A stretch of DNA of 13,724 nt from JAKVAV01 sp964635965 (GCA_964635965.1 CAZWQX010000104.1:1-13724); one strand, 5' to 3'; positions 1 through 7,398 are shown, counted from the stretch's first letter. The notes: generated by a model from the letters alone, not told the origin. Translations and numbers: made by a program.

Positions 1-2183
1 GTGGTTGCATCAGAAACTGAAGGAAATTCAATCACTTGGACTTGTCCTGCTGATGCAACCACTGCACCTGTTACAGCATCTACAATTACAAATGACGGAT
101 CCCAAGCACCAATTGCTCCACCGCTCAAACCGAATGTGTAAGTTGTTCCTTCTACACAGTTGTCAACCAGGTATCCTTCACTTGCCCAAGACTCAAATCC
201 GGTAATTATGTTGAATGGACAAATTCCATCAACTGCTACTGGAGCACCACCGAATGAAGTGTTGAAGTTTGTGTAAGGTCCACCTGCGATGAATGTACAT
301 GTAGAAGGTACAAGAACCGCATCAATTACATGAACCACACCATTAATTGCCGGTAGGTCTGCTATGGTTACCTCAGCATCGTTAATGGTTATTACTTCTC
401 CGTTTATAGAAACGGTTACCGTTTCACCTTGAGCGGTTGGGATTTCCATTCCGTCCATCAAGTCACCGCTAAGGTTTGTTCCACCAACTACGTGGTAAAG
501 CAAAACGTTAGCCAATGCACCCGTAGGATCCGCAAGAAGATCGTCCAACAAACCATCAGGAAGGTTTCCGAATGCTTCATCTGTTGGGGCAAATAGAGTT
601 AGATCAGCCTCAGGGTCTGAAGTTGCAACATCAAGACCTGATACCTCAAGAGCTGTTTGAAGCGTTTCATGCACATCACTACCCTCTACAATATCAAAAA
701 TTGTTGGAAGAGGAACGATTTCGATGTTGTCACAGAAGAACTGATCGTCTGTGTTAGGACCTCCCAAGTTGTAGAATACTACAACTCGCACAAATTCGTT
801 TCCTATGTTTGGATCACCTGTGAAGTCGAAAGTAAGTGTTTCCCACGCACCTGTAACTGTAGTGTTAACTGTTCTTTCCATTCCAGCAGTGGGAGGGTCA
901 TTGTCTGCAATTTCGAAACGCAATGTCACAGCGGTAACATCCTGAGGAGTCCAAACATCCATTGCAACTGTCCCTGAACTTGAGAAATCAGGAGCAACGT
1001 TCATATCCAATACTGCACCGGCAAAAGTTTCTGGTGCAGCAGAGTTTTGAGTTTGCTGCCAAACGTTCGCACTTGTGTTAACTCCTGATTGATCAGGGTT
1101 AGGAATTACACCAGTGTTCTCAGCACCTCCGAATCCAATGAATGCATAGTCATCAGCGGGCTGCTCGAAATCAAGTGGAAGAGTTACTACGTTAGCAGGA
1201 ACCAAAACACCGTCAAGAGAATGAACAACACCATTCGAAGCGTCAAGGTCAGCAGCGTTTACGTTGTTTCCATTCACGGTAACCATCATTCCATCCACTC
1301 CGATAGTAACGCTGAAACCGTTCGCCTCCAAAGTTCCTACTTCCTGGCCATCAGTCAAGTCTCCGCTGAAAGCTTCGACAGGAGCAACGTGGTAAAGAAG
1401 AATGTTTGTCAGAAGTGGAATATCAGCCAATAAAGCGTCAGTGATTCCAGGATTTGCATCTTCCAAGTCTACAAAGGCTTGGTCGTCCGGTGCGAAAACA
1501 GTAATAGGATCTAGAGTTGCAACTGCACCAGTCAAACCGGCAACGTCCAAAAGAAGCTCAAGAGTTGTGTGATCAGGGCTTGTTGCGATAATACCCGCGC
1601 AAGATTGACCTTCATCAAGAGTAACAGTTCCTGATCCATCAGCTGGATTTGGTCCGAAACCATCACCACTAACTGTCCAGTCAACCGATTGTGGTCCCGT
1701 TACACCTGCATCTACAGAAACTGTCACTGTAAACGTGTAAGAGTTACCCGGAGTAATTCCTCCATAATTGTTGTCATCATCTCCCCAAGAAACAGTTTGT
1801 CCTGTGATGCCATTATATGGCTCTGGATCTCCTTGGCCCGGAGCTGGATTGTCAAAAGAGGGTCCGAAAACATCATCATTCGAAACCGACTCAATTGTAA
1901 ATCCGGCAGGGAATGTTAGTGTTACTTCGTCACCGTATTCGAAATCTGTATTGTTTAGGAAGATTTCGAATGGGATAGTTACTGTCGCGTCGGCTGCGTA
2001 TCCTGAAAAGGCGCTAACCGTGGCTTCAATAGCTTTTTCTCCTCCCAATGCATCTTTATCAGCTTGCGACGTCAAATGGCCATAAGGTGAATAAGATTCA
2101 TCGGCAGTTTTGGAGTCTTGGGCCGTAGTTCCGACCGCAAATAACCCCATCATTGCAATGATTAAGGTAGATTTTAACTTCAT
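1..2183 (-). CDS. Secreted fasciclin-domain protein with internal carbohydrate-binding-like domain (3' end cut off)
   Basis: A minus-strand reading frame is open from the ATG at 2183 to the window edge (727 full codons, no stop), so the C-terminus is missing. Residues 1-21 are a signal peptide (MKLKSTLIIAMMGLFAVGTTA), which implies export. Residues ~55-190 are a beta-rich domain resembling Ig-like repeats. Residues ~195-332 are a fasciclin (FAS1) domain, with the typical YHV at 264-266 and VVHSLDGVLVP around 319-329. Residues ~337-490 resemble the jelly-roll carbohydrate-binding domain found in Bacteroidota polysaccharidases: it begins DFEQP, has NPDQSGVNTS, WETLTFDFTG, and ends FFCDNIEIVP. 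Residues ~495-627 are a second fasciclin domain (YHVVGG at 563, VVHVIDAVLVP around 616-626). Residues 628-727 are Thr/Gly-rich and unassigned. FAS1 domains usually mediate adhesion, so a surface or matrix adhesin is inferred. A T9SS sorting tail may lie beyond the edge but cannot be seen. Confidence 0.88.
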   Translation of the reverse strand, partial: MKLKSTLIIAMMGLFAVGTTAQDSKTADESYSPYGHLTSQADKDALGGEKAIEATVSAFSGYAADATVTIPFEIFLNNTDFEYGDEVTLTFPAGFTIESVSNDDVFGPSFDNPAPGQGDPEPYNGITGQTVSWGDDDNNYGGITPGNSYTFTVTVSVDAGVTGPQSVDWTVSGDGFGPNPADGSGTVTLDEGQSCAGIIATSPDHTTLELLLDVAGLTGAVATLDPITVFAPDDQAFVDLEDANPGITDALLADIPLLTNILLYHVAPVEAFSGDLTDGQEVGTLEANGFSVTIGVDGMMVTVNGNNVNAADLDASNGVVHSLDGVLVPANVVTLPLDFEQPADDYAFIGFGGAENTGVIPNPDQSGVNTSANVWQQTQNSAAPETFAGAVLDMNVAPDFSSSGTVAMDVWTPQDVTAVTLRFEIADNDPPTAGMERTVNTTVTGAWETLTFDFTGDPNIGNEFVRVVVFYNLGGPNTDDQFFCDNIEIVPLPTIFDIVEGSDVHETLQTALEVSGLDVATSDPEADLTLFAPTDEAFGNLPDGLLDDLLADPTGALANVLLYHVVGGTNLSGDLMDGMEIPTAQGETVTVSINGEVITINDAEVTIADLPAINGVVHVIDAVLVPSTCTFIAGGPYTNFNTSFGGAPVAVDGICPFNIITGFESWASEGYLVDNCVEGTTYTFGLSGGAIGAWDPSFVIVDAVTGAVVASAGQVQVIEFPSVSDAT

Positions 2184-2211
2184 GAAATTAAGTTTTGATT
2201 TAAGAGATTAT

Positions 2212-2219
2212 CAAAGTTA
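2212..2219 (-). promoter_or_regulatory. -7 promoter box of the fasciclin gene
   Basis: On the minus strand this reads TAACTTTG, a perfect match to the Bacteroidota -7 consensus TAnnTTTG. It ends 28 bases before the ATG at 2183, so a transcript would have a leader of about 20 bases. I do not see a clear TTG at the -33 position; only a weak TTAACA-like stretch lies there. Confidence 0.55.
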
Positions 2220-2246
2220 ACATGCAAACCAGCGAAGGGTTGTTAA

Positions 2247-2276
2247 TGTTTATAAACTGTTCCAATTGTTTATAAA
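2247..2276. repeat. Two TGTTTATAAA repeats with 20-bp period upstream of the fasciclin promoter
   Basis: TGTTTATAAA occurs at 2247-2256 and again at 2267-2276, with starts exactly 20 bases apart (about two helical turns). Each contains the palindrome TTTATAAA; in the first copy the symmetry extends to GTTTATAAAC (2248-2257). They lie roughly 40-70 bases upstream of the transcription start predicted for the fasciclin gene, a usual place for an activator pair. That they bind a regulator is inference; A+T-rich palindromes can occur by chance. Confidence 0.4.
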
Positions 2277-2447
2277 GCTCTTGGAGTCCTATTCCCAAAT
2301 AAAGCGGTTCCTGTCACGTTCAATTTTTGGATGATATCCATAGAAATAGGCCTGTTTACACGCCATTTTGCTTGCTGATTACACCGAACAACGATATACA
2401 TGTTGTTATGTCGACGTAATTAGTCAACAAACACGTTTTTGCGATTA

Positions 2448-2473
2448 TGGGTAACCCAATGAACAATTGCTCA
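2448..2473. promoter_or_regulatory. Adjacent palindromes, possible operator
   Basis: TGGGTAACCCA (2448-2458) is a perfect inverted repeat around one base. It is followed immediately by TGAACAATTGCTCA (2460-2473), a 14-base inverted repeat with one mismatched pair. They lie about 160 bases upstream of exbB. A regulator-binding role is possible but unsupported beyond the symmetry. Confidence 0.25.
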
Positions 2474-2582
2474 TGTAAATAATCCAAATATGTCAGAAAT
2501 TTCCGGAACCATGGATTAGTACTTATGACCCGAATCGCCTTGGATTGTCACCTTCTTCTTGTTGAAACCGGCAAATAAAGAA

Positions 2583-2615
2583 TTGCCGCATCCGTTCACG
2601 AAATGATTATTTTCA
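2583..2615 (+). promoter_or_regulatory. Weak candidate promoter for the exbB-exbD-exbD-tonB operon
   Basis: TTG at 2583-2585 is followed after 22 bases by TATTTTCA at 2608-2615, a partial match to TAnnTTTG (last two bases differ). It ends 18 bases before the exbB ATG. The position and spacing fit a Bacteroidota promoter, but the -7 box is imperfect and I found no better one nearby. Confidence 0.28.
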
Positions 2616-2633
2616 CAAGACAGCCTATCAACT

Positions 2634-3446
2634 ATGAAAAAATCGAAAAATGTAGCCGAGACTCTGGGCTCTAAAATGGGATTATTGGTGATCTTCCTAT
2701 CCCTTATAGCTTCTTATTTCATTTATCACAACATATTGGGTCATCCTGACAACTTTATTGGTGGGGATCCCGATAACGAGCCTATTAAGGGGAATTATTT
2801 GGGTGTGATTCACAAAGGGAGCAGCATTGTTATTGTGCAAATTTCTTTTGTTCTCATTTTGCTTACTTATGCCATTGAGAGGGGAATAAATTTGGCCAGA
2901 GCAAGCGGTAGGGGAAACAATAAAGAGTTTGCCAATAAGATTAAATCTCTTTTGGGAAAAGGTGATCTTGAGGCAATCCACGAAGCGTGTGACAATCACC
3001 GTGGTTCAGTTGGAAACGTCGTTCGCAAAGGAGTTGACTCCTACATCCAAGTAGTACAAGTGGAGAATCTACGTCCTGAAGAAAAGGCTTTTCGATTGAA
3101 GCGAGAGCTCGAAGAAGCCACTCACTTAGAGTTACCTCACCTCGAGCGCAACATGGCCATAATTTCTACCATAGCTTCGGTGGCTACATTAATTGGGCTT
3201 TTAGGAACTGTGACGGGAATGATTCGAGCTTTTTCGGCATTGGCACGCGCCGGCTCCCCTGATGCCGTGGGATTGGCTAGTGGAATATCTCAAGCATTGG
3301 TCACTACCGCTTTGGGAATTAGCACGGCCGCCGTCGCGATTGTGGTTTTTAATTTCTACACGGGAATCATCGATAGAATTACCTACGCCGCGGACGAAAC
3401 CAACTATGCTTTATTGAGTCGATTCAAAGAAGAAGCCAGTGAATAA
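2634..3446 (+). CDS. exbB: ExbB/TolQ/MotA-family proton channel subunit
   Basis: This 270-residue inner-membrane protein would form the proton channel that powers TonB. Predicted membrane segments are at ~16-35, 63-84, 174-199 and 216-243. The last two carry the family signature: IGLLGTVTGMIRAF around 187-200 and the Gly/Ala-rich ALVTTALGISTAAVAIV at 221-237. Residues ~85-170 form the cytoplasmic loop, with a charged helical stretch (RPEEKAFRLKRELEEA). The extra N-terminal helix compared with three-helix E. coli ExbB is common in this phylum. The ATG at 2634 is the natural start. The stop codon overlaps the next gene's start by one base (TAATG), so translation is probably coupled. The neighbours exbD, exbD and tonB make a Ton role far more likely than flagellar MotA; a TolQ-like role is the remaining alternative. 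Confidence 0.93.
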   Translation: MKKSKNVAETLGSKMGLLVIFLSLIASYFIYHNILGHPDNFIGGDPDNEPIKGNYLGVIHKGSSIVIVQISFVLILLTYAIERGINLARASGRGNNKEFANKIKSLLGKGDLEAIHEACDNHRGSVGNVVRKGVDSYIQVVQVENLRPEEKAFRLKRELEEATHLELPHLERNMAIISTIASVATLIGLLGTVTGMIRAFSALARAGSPDAVGLASGISQALVTTALGISTAAVAIVVFNFYTGIIDRITYAADETNYALLSRFKEEASE

Positions 3447-4048
3447 TGCCTAAGCTCCGAAACATAAGGAAAAAGCCTAAGCTCGATATGAACCCAATGG
3501 TTGATATGGCTTTCTTGCTGGTGACTTTTTTTATGATGACAACCACATTTAGAGCAGAATTACCCGAAGAGGTCAATATTCCATTTTCAAGTTCGGAGAT
3601 TAAACTACCCGAAAAGCAATTGGCAACAATAACCGTGACAGAATCGGGCGCCGTTTTTTTTGGGATTGATAATAAGTTCGACCGAAAGAAGCTACTATCC
3701 TTGATGTCAGCAGAATACGGGGTGTTCTTCTCCAGTCAGCAGGTAGAAGTCTTTTCTCTTACATCAGCGTTTGGGGTGTCCATCGATGAGCTTCCTGCAT
3801 TCCTGGATGCAAAGGAGAATAAAACCGTTTTTGATCAAAGAGGTATTCCTCTTGGAGAAGCAGGGCAACTCAAATCATGGATTAAGAATGCCAGGGCAAC
3901 AAATCCCAGGCTTCGTTTTGCAATAAATGCCGATGGCAAAATTGAGTATCCAATTATCCATGAGATCTTTGAAACGCTGAGGGAACTCAACGTTACTCGT
4001 TTCAATTTGGTCACTGAAAAAGCGATTAGCGATGTTACCGAACCTTGA
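3446..4048 (+). CDS. exbD: ExbD, long Bacteroidota form (first of two)
   Basis: This 200-residue protein has a short cytoplasmic N-terminus rich in Lys/Arg, one membrane helix (~18-35) and a periplasmic domain. The helix begins MNPMVDMAFLL; Asp20 aligns with the essential transmembrane aspartate of ExbD (Asp25 in E. coli). The periplasmic part is longer than the ~140-residue E. coli protein. An extra segment around residues 75-140 includes an FGVSIDELPAFL stretch and QRGIPLGEAGQLKSWI. From memory this matches the long ExbD variant usual in Bacteroidota, so it is not an aberrant insertion. The C-terminal IEYPIIHEIFETLRELNV and RFNLVTE are standard ExbD end motifs. It starts in the exbB stop codon and its 3' end overlaps the next exbD by 17 bases. 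Confidence 0.92.
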   Translation: MPKLRNIRKKPKLDMNPMVDMAFLLVTFFMMTTTFRAELPEEVNIPFSSSEIKLPEKQLATITVTESGAVFFGIDNKFDRKKLLSLMSAEYGVFFSSQQVEVFSLTSAFGVSIDELPAFLDAKENKTVFDQRGIPLGEAGQLKSWIKNARATNPRLRFAINADGKIEYPIIHEIFETLRELNVTRFNLVTEKAISDVTEP

Positions 4049-4550
4049 AGAGATAGAAGTGGAACGCATCCACGGCCGAGAAGATTCGGAGCGGAAGGTG
4101 ACGAAGCGAGAAGTAAATGTCGACATGAACCCCATGGTCGATCTGGCTTTTTTACTCCTTACTTTCTTCATGCTCGCCACAACTTTCAGTAAACCACAGG
4201 CTATGGAACTGCTGGTCCCCGCTATGCCCAAGGAAACGGATGAAATAAAAGAAACTCCTGTAAAGGAATCAAGAACATTAAGCCTTGTATTACTGGAGGA
4301 CGAAATCATATGGTACCGAGGAATAACCAAACCTGAAACAAATGAAATTCCATACGAGGAGGACAAACTTCTGAATGTACTCAACGAAGCAGACAGAAAT
4401 ACCGATGGTTTAGTGGTACTGATAAAGCCTTTGGATGAAAATCAATACGAGGATTTGGTCTTGGTACTGGATGTTATGGGTCATTCGGATGTAGAGAGAT
4501 ATTCGTTGGTTGAACCATCAGAGTTTGATTTGAACTTAGTTGATGAGTAA
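4032..4550 (+). CDS. exbD: ExbD, second paralogue
   Basis: This 172-residue paralogue has a charged cytoplasmic N-terminus of ~30 residues, one membrane helix (~35-52) and a periplasmic domain. NVDMNPMVDLAFLLLTFFM repeats the motif of the upstream copy, with Asp37 as the expected proton-carrying aspartate. Helix and flanks are close to the first copy, but the periplasmic domains differ: this one is shorter, with TLSLVLLEDEIIWYRGI and LVVLIKPLDENQYEDLVLVLD. The two probably form unequal subunits in the ExbB pore. The ATG at 4032 lies inside exbD copy 1 (17-base overlap); the next in-frame Met is Met32, inside the conserved motif, so 4032 is the best start. It overlaps tonB by 8 bases if tonB begins at ATG 4543. 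Confidence 0.92.
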   Translation: MLPNLEEIEVERIHGREDSERKVTKREVNVDMNPMVDLAFLLLTFFMLATTFSKPQAMELLVPAMPKETDEIKETPVKESRTLSLVLLEDEIIWYRGITKPETNEIPYEEDKLLNVLNEADRNTDGLVVLIKPLDENQYEDLVLVLDVMGHSDVERYSLVEPSEFDLNLVDE

Positions 4551-5310
4551 ATCAAGGTTGACATATGGCGCTGAAGAATTGGAAAGAAAATACCCGCTTT
4601 CTGCGGTTGTTTCCTTTACTGTGGCACTTCTGCTAACCCTTAGTGCTTCTTTGTTCCCTCTTTTAAAGGAGGCCTTGCGCGATAAACCAACCGAAGCCAT
4701 TCCTGTAAAAGTTAAAAGGGTAATAAACTATTCAGAGCTCCAAGCACCACCACCGATTGATCTCGATAAACCCAAACCTGAGATTACGCAGGCCCAACCA
4801 ATTGTGAAAACCGTTAAGTTCCTTCCTCCAAAAGCAGAGAAGGATGAGTTGGTTCCTGATGAGGAAGAATTACCTACGATGGAGGAGCTGGAAAACACCA
4901 TGATCGGAGTTCAGGGTGTTGACGGTTTAGACAGCGTAACGGTTGAGTCGCAGGACGTAGATATTGCTTCAGAATTGCCCGTGGAAGAGATTGAGGAAAT
5001 ATTCGAATTCGTTGAACTAATGCCCGAATTCGAAGGAGGGATGGAAGCTTTCAATACCTATTTGAAAAAGAACCTCCGATATCCACAAATGGCCAAAGAA
5101 GCCAAAATACAGGGAAGGGTTTTTGTGAGTTTTGTAATCGAGAAAGACGGGAACATATCCGATGTGACGGTTCTCCGAAGTGTTCATCAGACTTTGGATG
5201 CGGAGGCAGTCAGGGTTATTTCCGGAATGCCTCCCTGGATTCCCGGAAGACAAAATCAACAGACTGTTCGTGTCAGGTTCACGATTCCCGTCAATTTTGT
5301 TTTGAAATAG
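4543..5310 (+). CDS. tonB: TonB energy transducer
   Basis: This 255-residue protein would span the periplasm and pass ExbBD energy to outer-membrane TonB-dependent transporters. A cytoplasmic N-terminus of ~18 residues precedes a membrane anchor (~19-41). A Pro/Lys segment follows (68-100, APPPIDLDKPKPE), then an acidic stretch (101-160), then the C-terminal TonB domain (~165-255). That domain has the phylum-typical ELMPEFEGGMEAF, YPQMAKEAKIQGRVFVSF, EKDGNISDVTVLRSV, MPPWIPGRQ and VRVRFTIPVNF. A TTG directly upstream (4540) could also serve as start, but the ATG at 4543 is preferred. It overlaps exbD copy 2 by 8 bases and closes the operon. The convergent gene ends 129 bases downstream, and I see no convincing terminator hairpin between them. 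Confidence 0.94.
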   Translation: MSKSRLTYGAEELERKYPLSAVVSFTVALLLTLSASLFPLLKEALRDKPTEAIPVKVKRVINYSELQAPPPIDLDKPKPEITQAQPIVKTVKFLPPKAEKDELVPDEEELPTMEELENTMIGVQGVDGLDSVTVESQDVDIASELPVEEIEEIFEFVELMPEFEGGMEAFNTYLKKNLRYPQMAKEAKIQGRVFVSFVIEKDGNISDVTVLRSVHQTLDAEAVRVISGMPPWIPGRQNQQTVRVRFTIPVNFVLK

Positions 5311-5439
5311 CAGACCCTCAAGCGTTTTCGCAGCAGGAGTTTCTTTGGAGCGGGAAATGAATAATCAAATATTTAGCTCACAACAGCAATAGTATTACTC
5401 GCAATGGTCGTTTGGCCCGGACAGCGTAAGTAGCGGCTG

Positions 5440-6243
5440 CTAGTTGATTTGGGGCTGCCTGAATCGTTCAAGAGCTTGAAAGCTATCATCGGCTGAATCA
5501 ACAAGATTGATCTTTGACTCAGGGATATTTAGAAGAATTGAGATGCTGTTGACTAACTGTTTTTTTAGAACGACGGTCAGGGTTTCAAGCTCTTCAGGGC
5601 CCTGCTTAACCTCCTCATGGGTACGTTTCTGGAGTCGTTCTTTGATTTTGGTGGCTTCCAGTTCAAGCATGGTATTCGTCCGTCGATGCTGGCTTCCCAA
5701 ATAGGGTTTTTTGTGTTCCAGCACTTCAGCAATTACCCAGTCGTAATCGAGTTCGGTAAAGCTGAGCGATTTCAAATTGAGATGGGCAATCTGCAATTCG
5801 TCTTTAACTGCTTTCACGCGCAATTCCTTCAGATCCAGGCCGTATTTGGCAATTAGCTCCACTTTCAAGGCACCGATGAATTGCACCACTTTCCCACTTT
5901 CGGTGGTCACTTCCTCGTTCCAGGTTCGCGTGAAATTCGTATCAATTTCGAACAAGCCAACGTCGAGAATCTCAGTTATAGCCGATAGATTGAATTTGCG
6001 GTGTCGGAGTTCATCGTTCTCTTTTTGAACTTTTTCCAAAAGGTGTTCCTCTTCATCGAGTTTGCTTTTGAGTTCATCTATTTCGGCATCCTTTGTTCTG
6101 AGGAAGGCATAATAGAGGCCGTAAAAAACGATCATGGCCCCGACGAAAATCGCGGCATAAGCAAGGAATTCATTGAAGATAATTGCCAATGCGATGGCCA
6201 CCGCCGCCATTAACAAAAGAGCATTCCTAAGGTTCTTGATCAT
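5440..6243 (-). CDS. Hypothetical membrane protein with coiled coil (weakly DUF4230-like)
   Basis: This 267-residue protein is not confidently recognised. Two predicted membrane helices (~7-24 and 27-47) form an N-terminal hairpin. A charged coiled coil follows (~50-82, rich in Glu/Lys with leucines spaced for a heptad), then a soluble domain of ~180 residues. Residues 85-160 (LSAITEILDVGLFEI, then a Lys/Val-rich stretch ending in LKVELIAKYGLDLKEL) recall the general pattern of DUF4230 proteins, but this is a weak impression. The soluble C-terminal region is Lys/Glu-rich and mostly helical. The gene starts 33 bases after the end of the choice-of-anchor L gene on the same strand, but has its own promoter-like box so close to the ATG that the start may instead be Met12 (6210). 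The function is unknown. Confidence 0.75.
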   Translation of the reverse strand: MIKNLRNALLLMAAVAIALAIIFNEFLAYAAIFVGAMIVFYGLYYAFLRTKDAEIDELKSKLDEEEHLLEKVQKENDELRHRKFNLSAITEILDVGLFEIDTNFTRTWNEEVTTESGKVVQFIGALKVELIAKYGLDLKELRVKAVKDELQIAHLNLKSLSFTELDYDWVIAEVLEHKKPYLGSQHRRTNTMLELEATKIKERLQKRTHEEVKQGPEELETLTVVLKKQLVNSISILLNIPESKINLVDSADDSFQALERFRQPQIN

Positions 6244-6247
6244 AAAG

Positions 6248-6255
6248 CAAAGATA
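6248..6255 (-). promoter_or_regulatory. -7 promoter box next to the start of the hypothetical membrane protein gene
   Basis: The minus strand reads TATCTTTG, a perfect TAnnTTTG match, with only four bases between it and the ATG at 6243. Transcription would start at or about the ATG, so the mRNA is leaderless or translation begins at Met12 (6210). No clear -33 TTG is visible. Confidence 0.45.
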
Positions 6256-6268
6256 CCCAAATCGCTTC

Positions 6269-6282
6269 GAGTAGACCTACTC
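6269..6282. repeat. 14-bp palindrome at the stop codon of the choice-of-anchor L gene
   Basis: GAGTAGACCTACTC has six-base arms around AC and includes the TAG stop codon (complement of 6277-6279). On the minus-strand transcript it could form a small hairpin, but the two-base loop is too tight and no U-tract follows, so it is not a good intrinsic terminator. Confidence 0.35.
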
Positions 6283-7398
6283 TTTAATCAGCTTGGCTGT
6301 TCCGACAACCTCGCCATTTGCGGCTAATTCGATTAGATAAAACCCTTTTTCAAGTTCTCCTGTGAAGATTTCCGTTCTGTTTACGCCTGAAATGGTCATT
6401 GATTTAACCGCTCTTCCTTGAACATCCAGAAGTCTCAGATTTAGGATTTGTCCTGAATATTCAGGAGGAATAGAGACAAAGACATTGCCTGAAGAAGGGT
6501 TGGGATAAACGCCGAGCTTTTCAGGTCGATTATCTGAAGTAGCGTTCAAGAATCTTCCTTCGAAAGAATTGGCCTCGAGCATAATGCCCGAATCCAGAGC
6601 GCCATCAGCAACATCGCAAATGGCAAATTTCAAGTGATAAGTCTCGTTTTGTTCCACTTCGACAAAAGCTTCTAAGTTCACCGTGAATCCCGTAAACAAG
6701 ACTGAACTTAACGATCCGCTATAATTGGAGATGAAGTACTGACTGTCTTCAACCCAATTGGGATTTGCCAACTCACATTCGTCATCAAACCCGCTTGAAG
6801 AAACACCACTATTCACGGTGTTTATGGCAATTGGAATGTCAGAATTAGGAATGGTCGCAATATTAATGGCTTCGTTTTCGAAAGTGCCTGAAATACCCGG
6901 TCCACTGATAAATAGTCCGAAGGCATCGTTGAAGGCACTGCAGGTGAAGAACTCATATTCCATTGAACCGAAGCTGAAGTTGAAGGCGAGTGCATCAGCC
7001 GTATTAAATACATCAAACTCCAAAACGGCACAGTCATTTACCGGAAATTCTGAAATACTCTCGATATCCGTATCCTCATATTCATCGGTGATTGAAACAC
7101 CGGTGAACTCTCCGGTAAGTGCGTCAAACATGCTTCCCGTAGTCATCGCAAAACCCGAATCGATTGGCAAGCTTTCGGAGAAACCATTAGCAAATAAACC
7201 TATCTGAACATTGGTAGTTGTGTCATCAACCGCAACACCATTGAACATGATATTTGAAACTTCCACAAAAGTTCCTGTATTGAAGATATTATTGACCAAA
7301 GTCAGAATAGGGACGGTGTCGGTAGCGGAAATTTGAGAGTTAACTTCAGTGGTCATTCCAAAGAAAACGATCAAGAGACTTAAGTGCAAGTGCTTCAT
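6277..7398 (-). CDS. Choice-of-anchor L domain surface protein with T9SS type A sorting domain
   Basis: This 373-residue protein is predicted to be exported and then secreted or surface-anchored by the type IX system. The chosen start, at 7398, gives a signal peptide (MKHLHLSLLIVFFGMTTEVNSQ, cleavage near residue 22); an in-frame ATG at 7449 would add 17 residues ahead of it and is less likely. Residues ~30-290 fit the choice-of-anchor L domain: GFAMTTG at 82-88, a stretch ending AVLEFDVF, SMEYEF at 145-150, then FNDAFGLFISGPG at 156-168 and IATIPNSDIPIAINTVN. The last ~80 residues (294-373) are a Por secretion C-terminal sorting domain with YPNPSSG at 298-304, LLDVQGRAV and a GFYLIEL strand near the end. 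Biological role unknown; such proteins are generally surface proteins. It is divergent from the glycosyltransferase gene, with 102 bases between starts. Confidence 0.85.
   Translation of the reverse strand: MKHLHLSLLIVFFGMTTEVNSQISATDTVPILTLVNNIFNTGTFVEVSNIMFNGVAVDDTTTNVQIGLFANGFSESLPIDSGFAMTTGSMFDALTGEFTGVSITDEYEDTDIESISEFPVNDCAVLEFDVFNTADALAFNFSFGSMEYEFFTCSAFNDAFGLFISGPGISGTFENEAINIATIPNSDIPIAINTVNSGVSSSGFDDECELANPNWVEDSQYFISNYSGSLSSVLFTGFTVNLEAFVEVEQNETYHLKFAICDVADGALDSGIMLEANSFEGRFLNATSDNRPEKLGVYPNPSSGNVFVSIPPEYSGQILNLRLLDVQGRAVKSMTISGVNRTEIFTGELEKGFYLIELAANGEVVGTAKLIKE

Larger units (their letters stand above)
2184..2633. other. 450-base divergent intergenic region
   Basis: This stretch separates the fasciclin gene (minus) from exbB (plus). 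It holds the fasciclin promoter and TGTTTATAAA pair on its left side. Further symmetric elements are AACAAC/GTTGTT arms at 2387-2392 and 2402-2407 (9-base loop), an odd palindrome TGGGT-A-ACCCA at 2448-2458, and a near-palindrome around CAATTG at 2460-2473. I see no open frame with coding character, no tRNA-like fold and no recognisable riboswitch. Confidence 0.6.

Noticed and set aside
5..2085. Several plus-strand open frames of 60-115 codons at the left edge
   Set aside because: All lie opposite the continuous minus-strand fasciclin frame, which has a signal peptide and clear domains; the plus frames have no recognisable features.
2697..2999. 100-codon minus-strand frame inside exbB
   Set aside because: It lies opposite a well-supported exbB coding sequence and lacks domain character.
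3520..3900. Possible domain insertion in the first ExbD periplasmic region
   Set aside because: The extra segment matches what I recall as the normal long ExbD form of Bacteroidota, so it is not a novel insertion.
3875..4384. 169-codon minus-strand frame across the exbD overlap
   Set aside because: It lies entirely opposite the two exbD genes; its Ser-rich composition is typical of antisense shadow frames.
5311..5439. Shared terminator between the convergent tonB and hypothetical membrane protein genes
   Set aside because: Short complementary stretches exist around 5421-5440, but there is no stem longer than four or five pairs and no T-run on either strand.
6758..7207. 149-codon plus-strand frame inside the choice-of-anchor L gene
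   Set aside because: It is opposite a gene with signal peptide, family motifs and sorting tail; no independent support.
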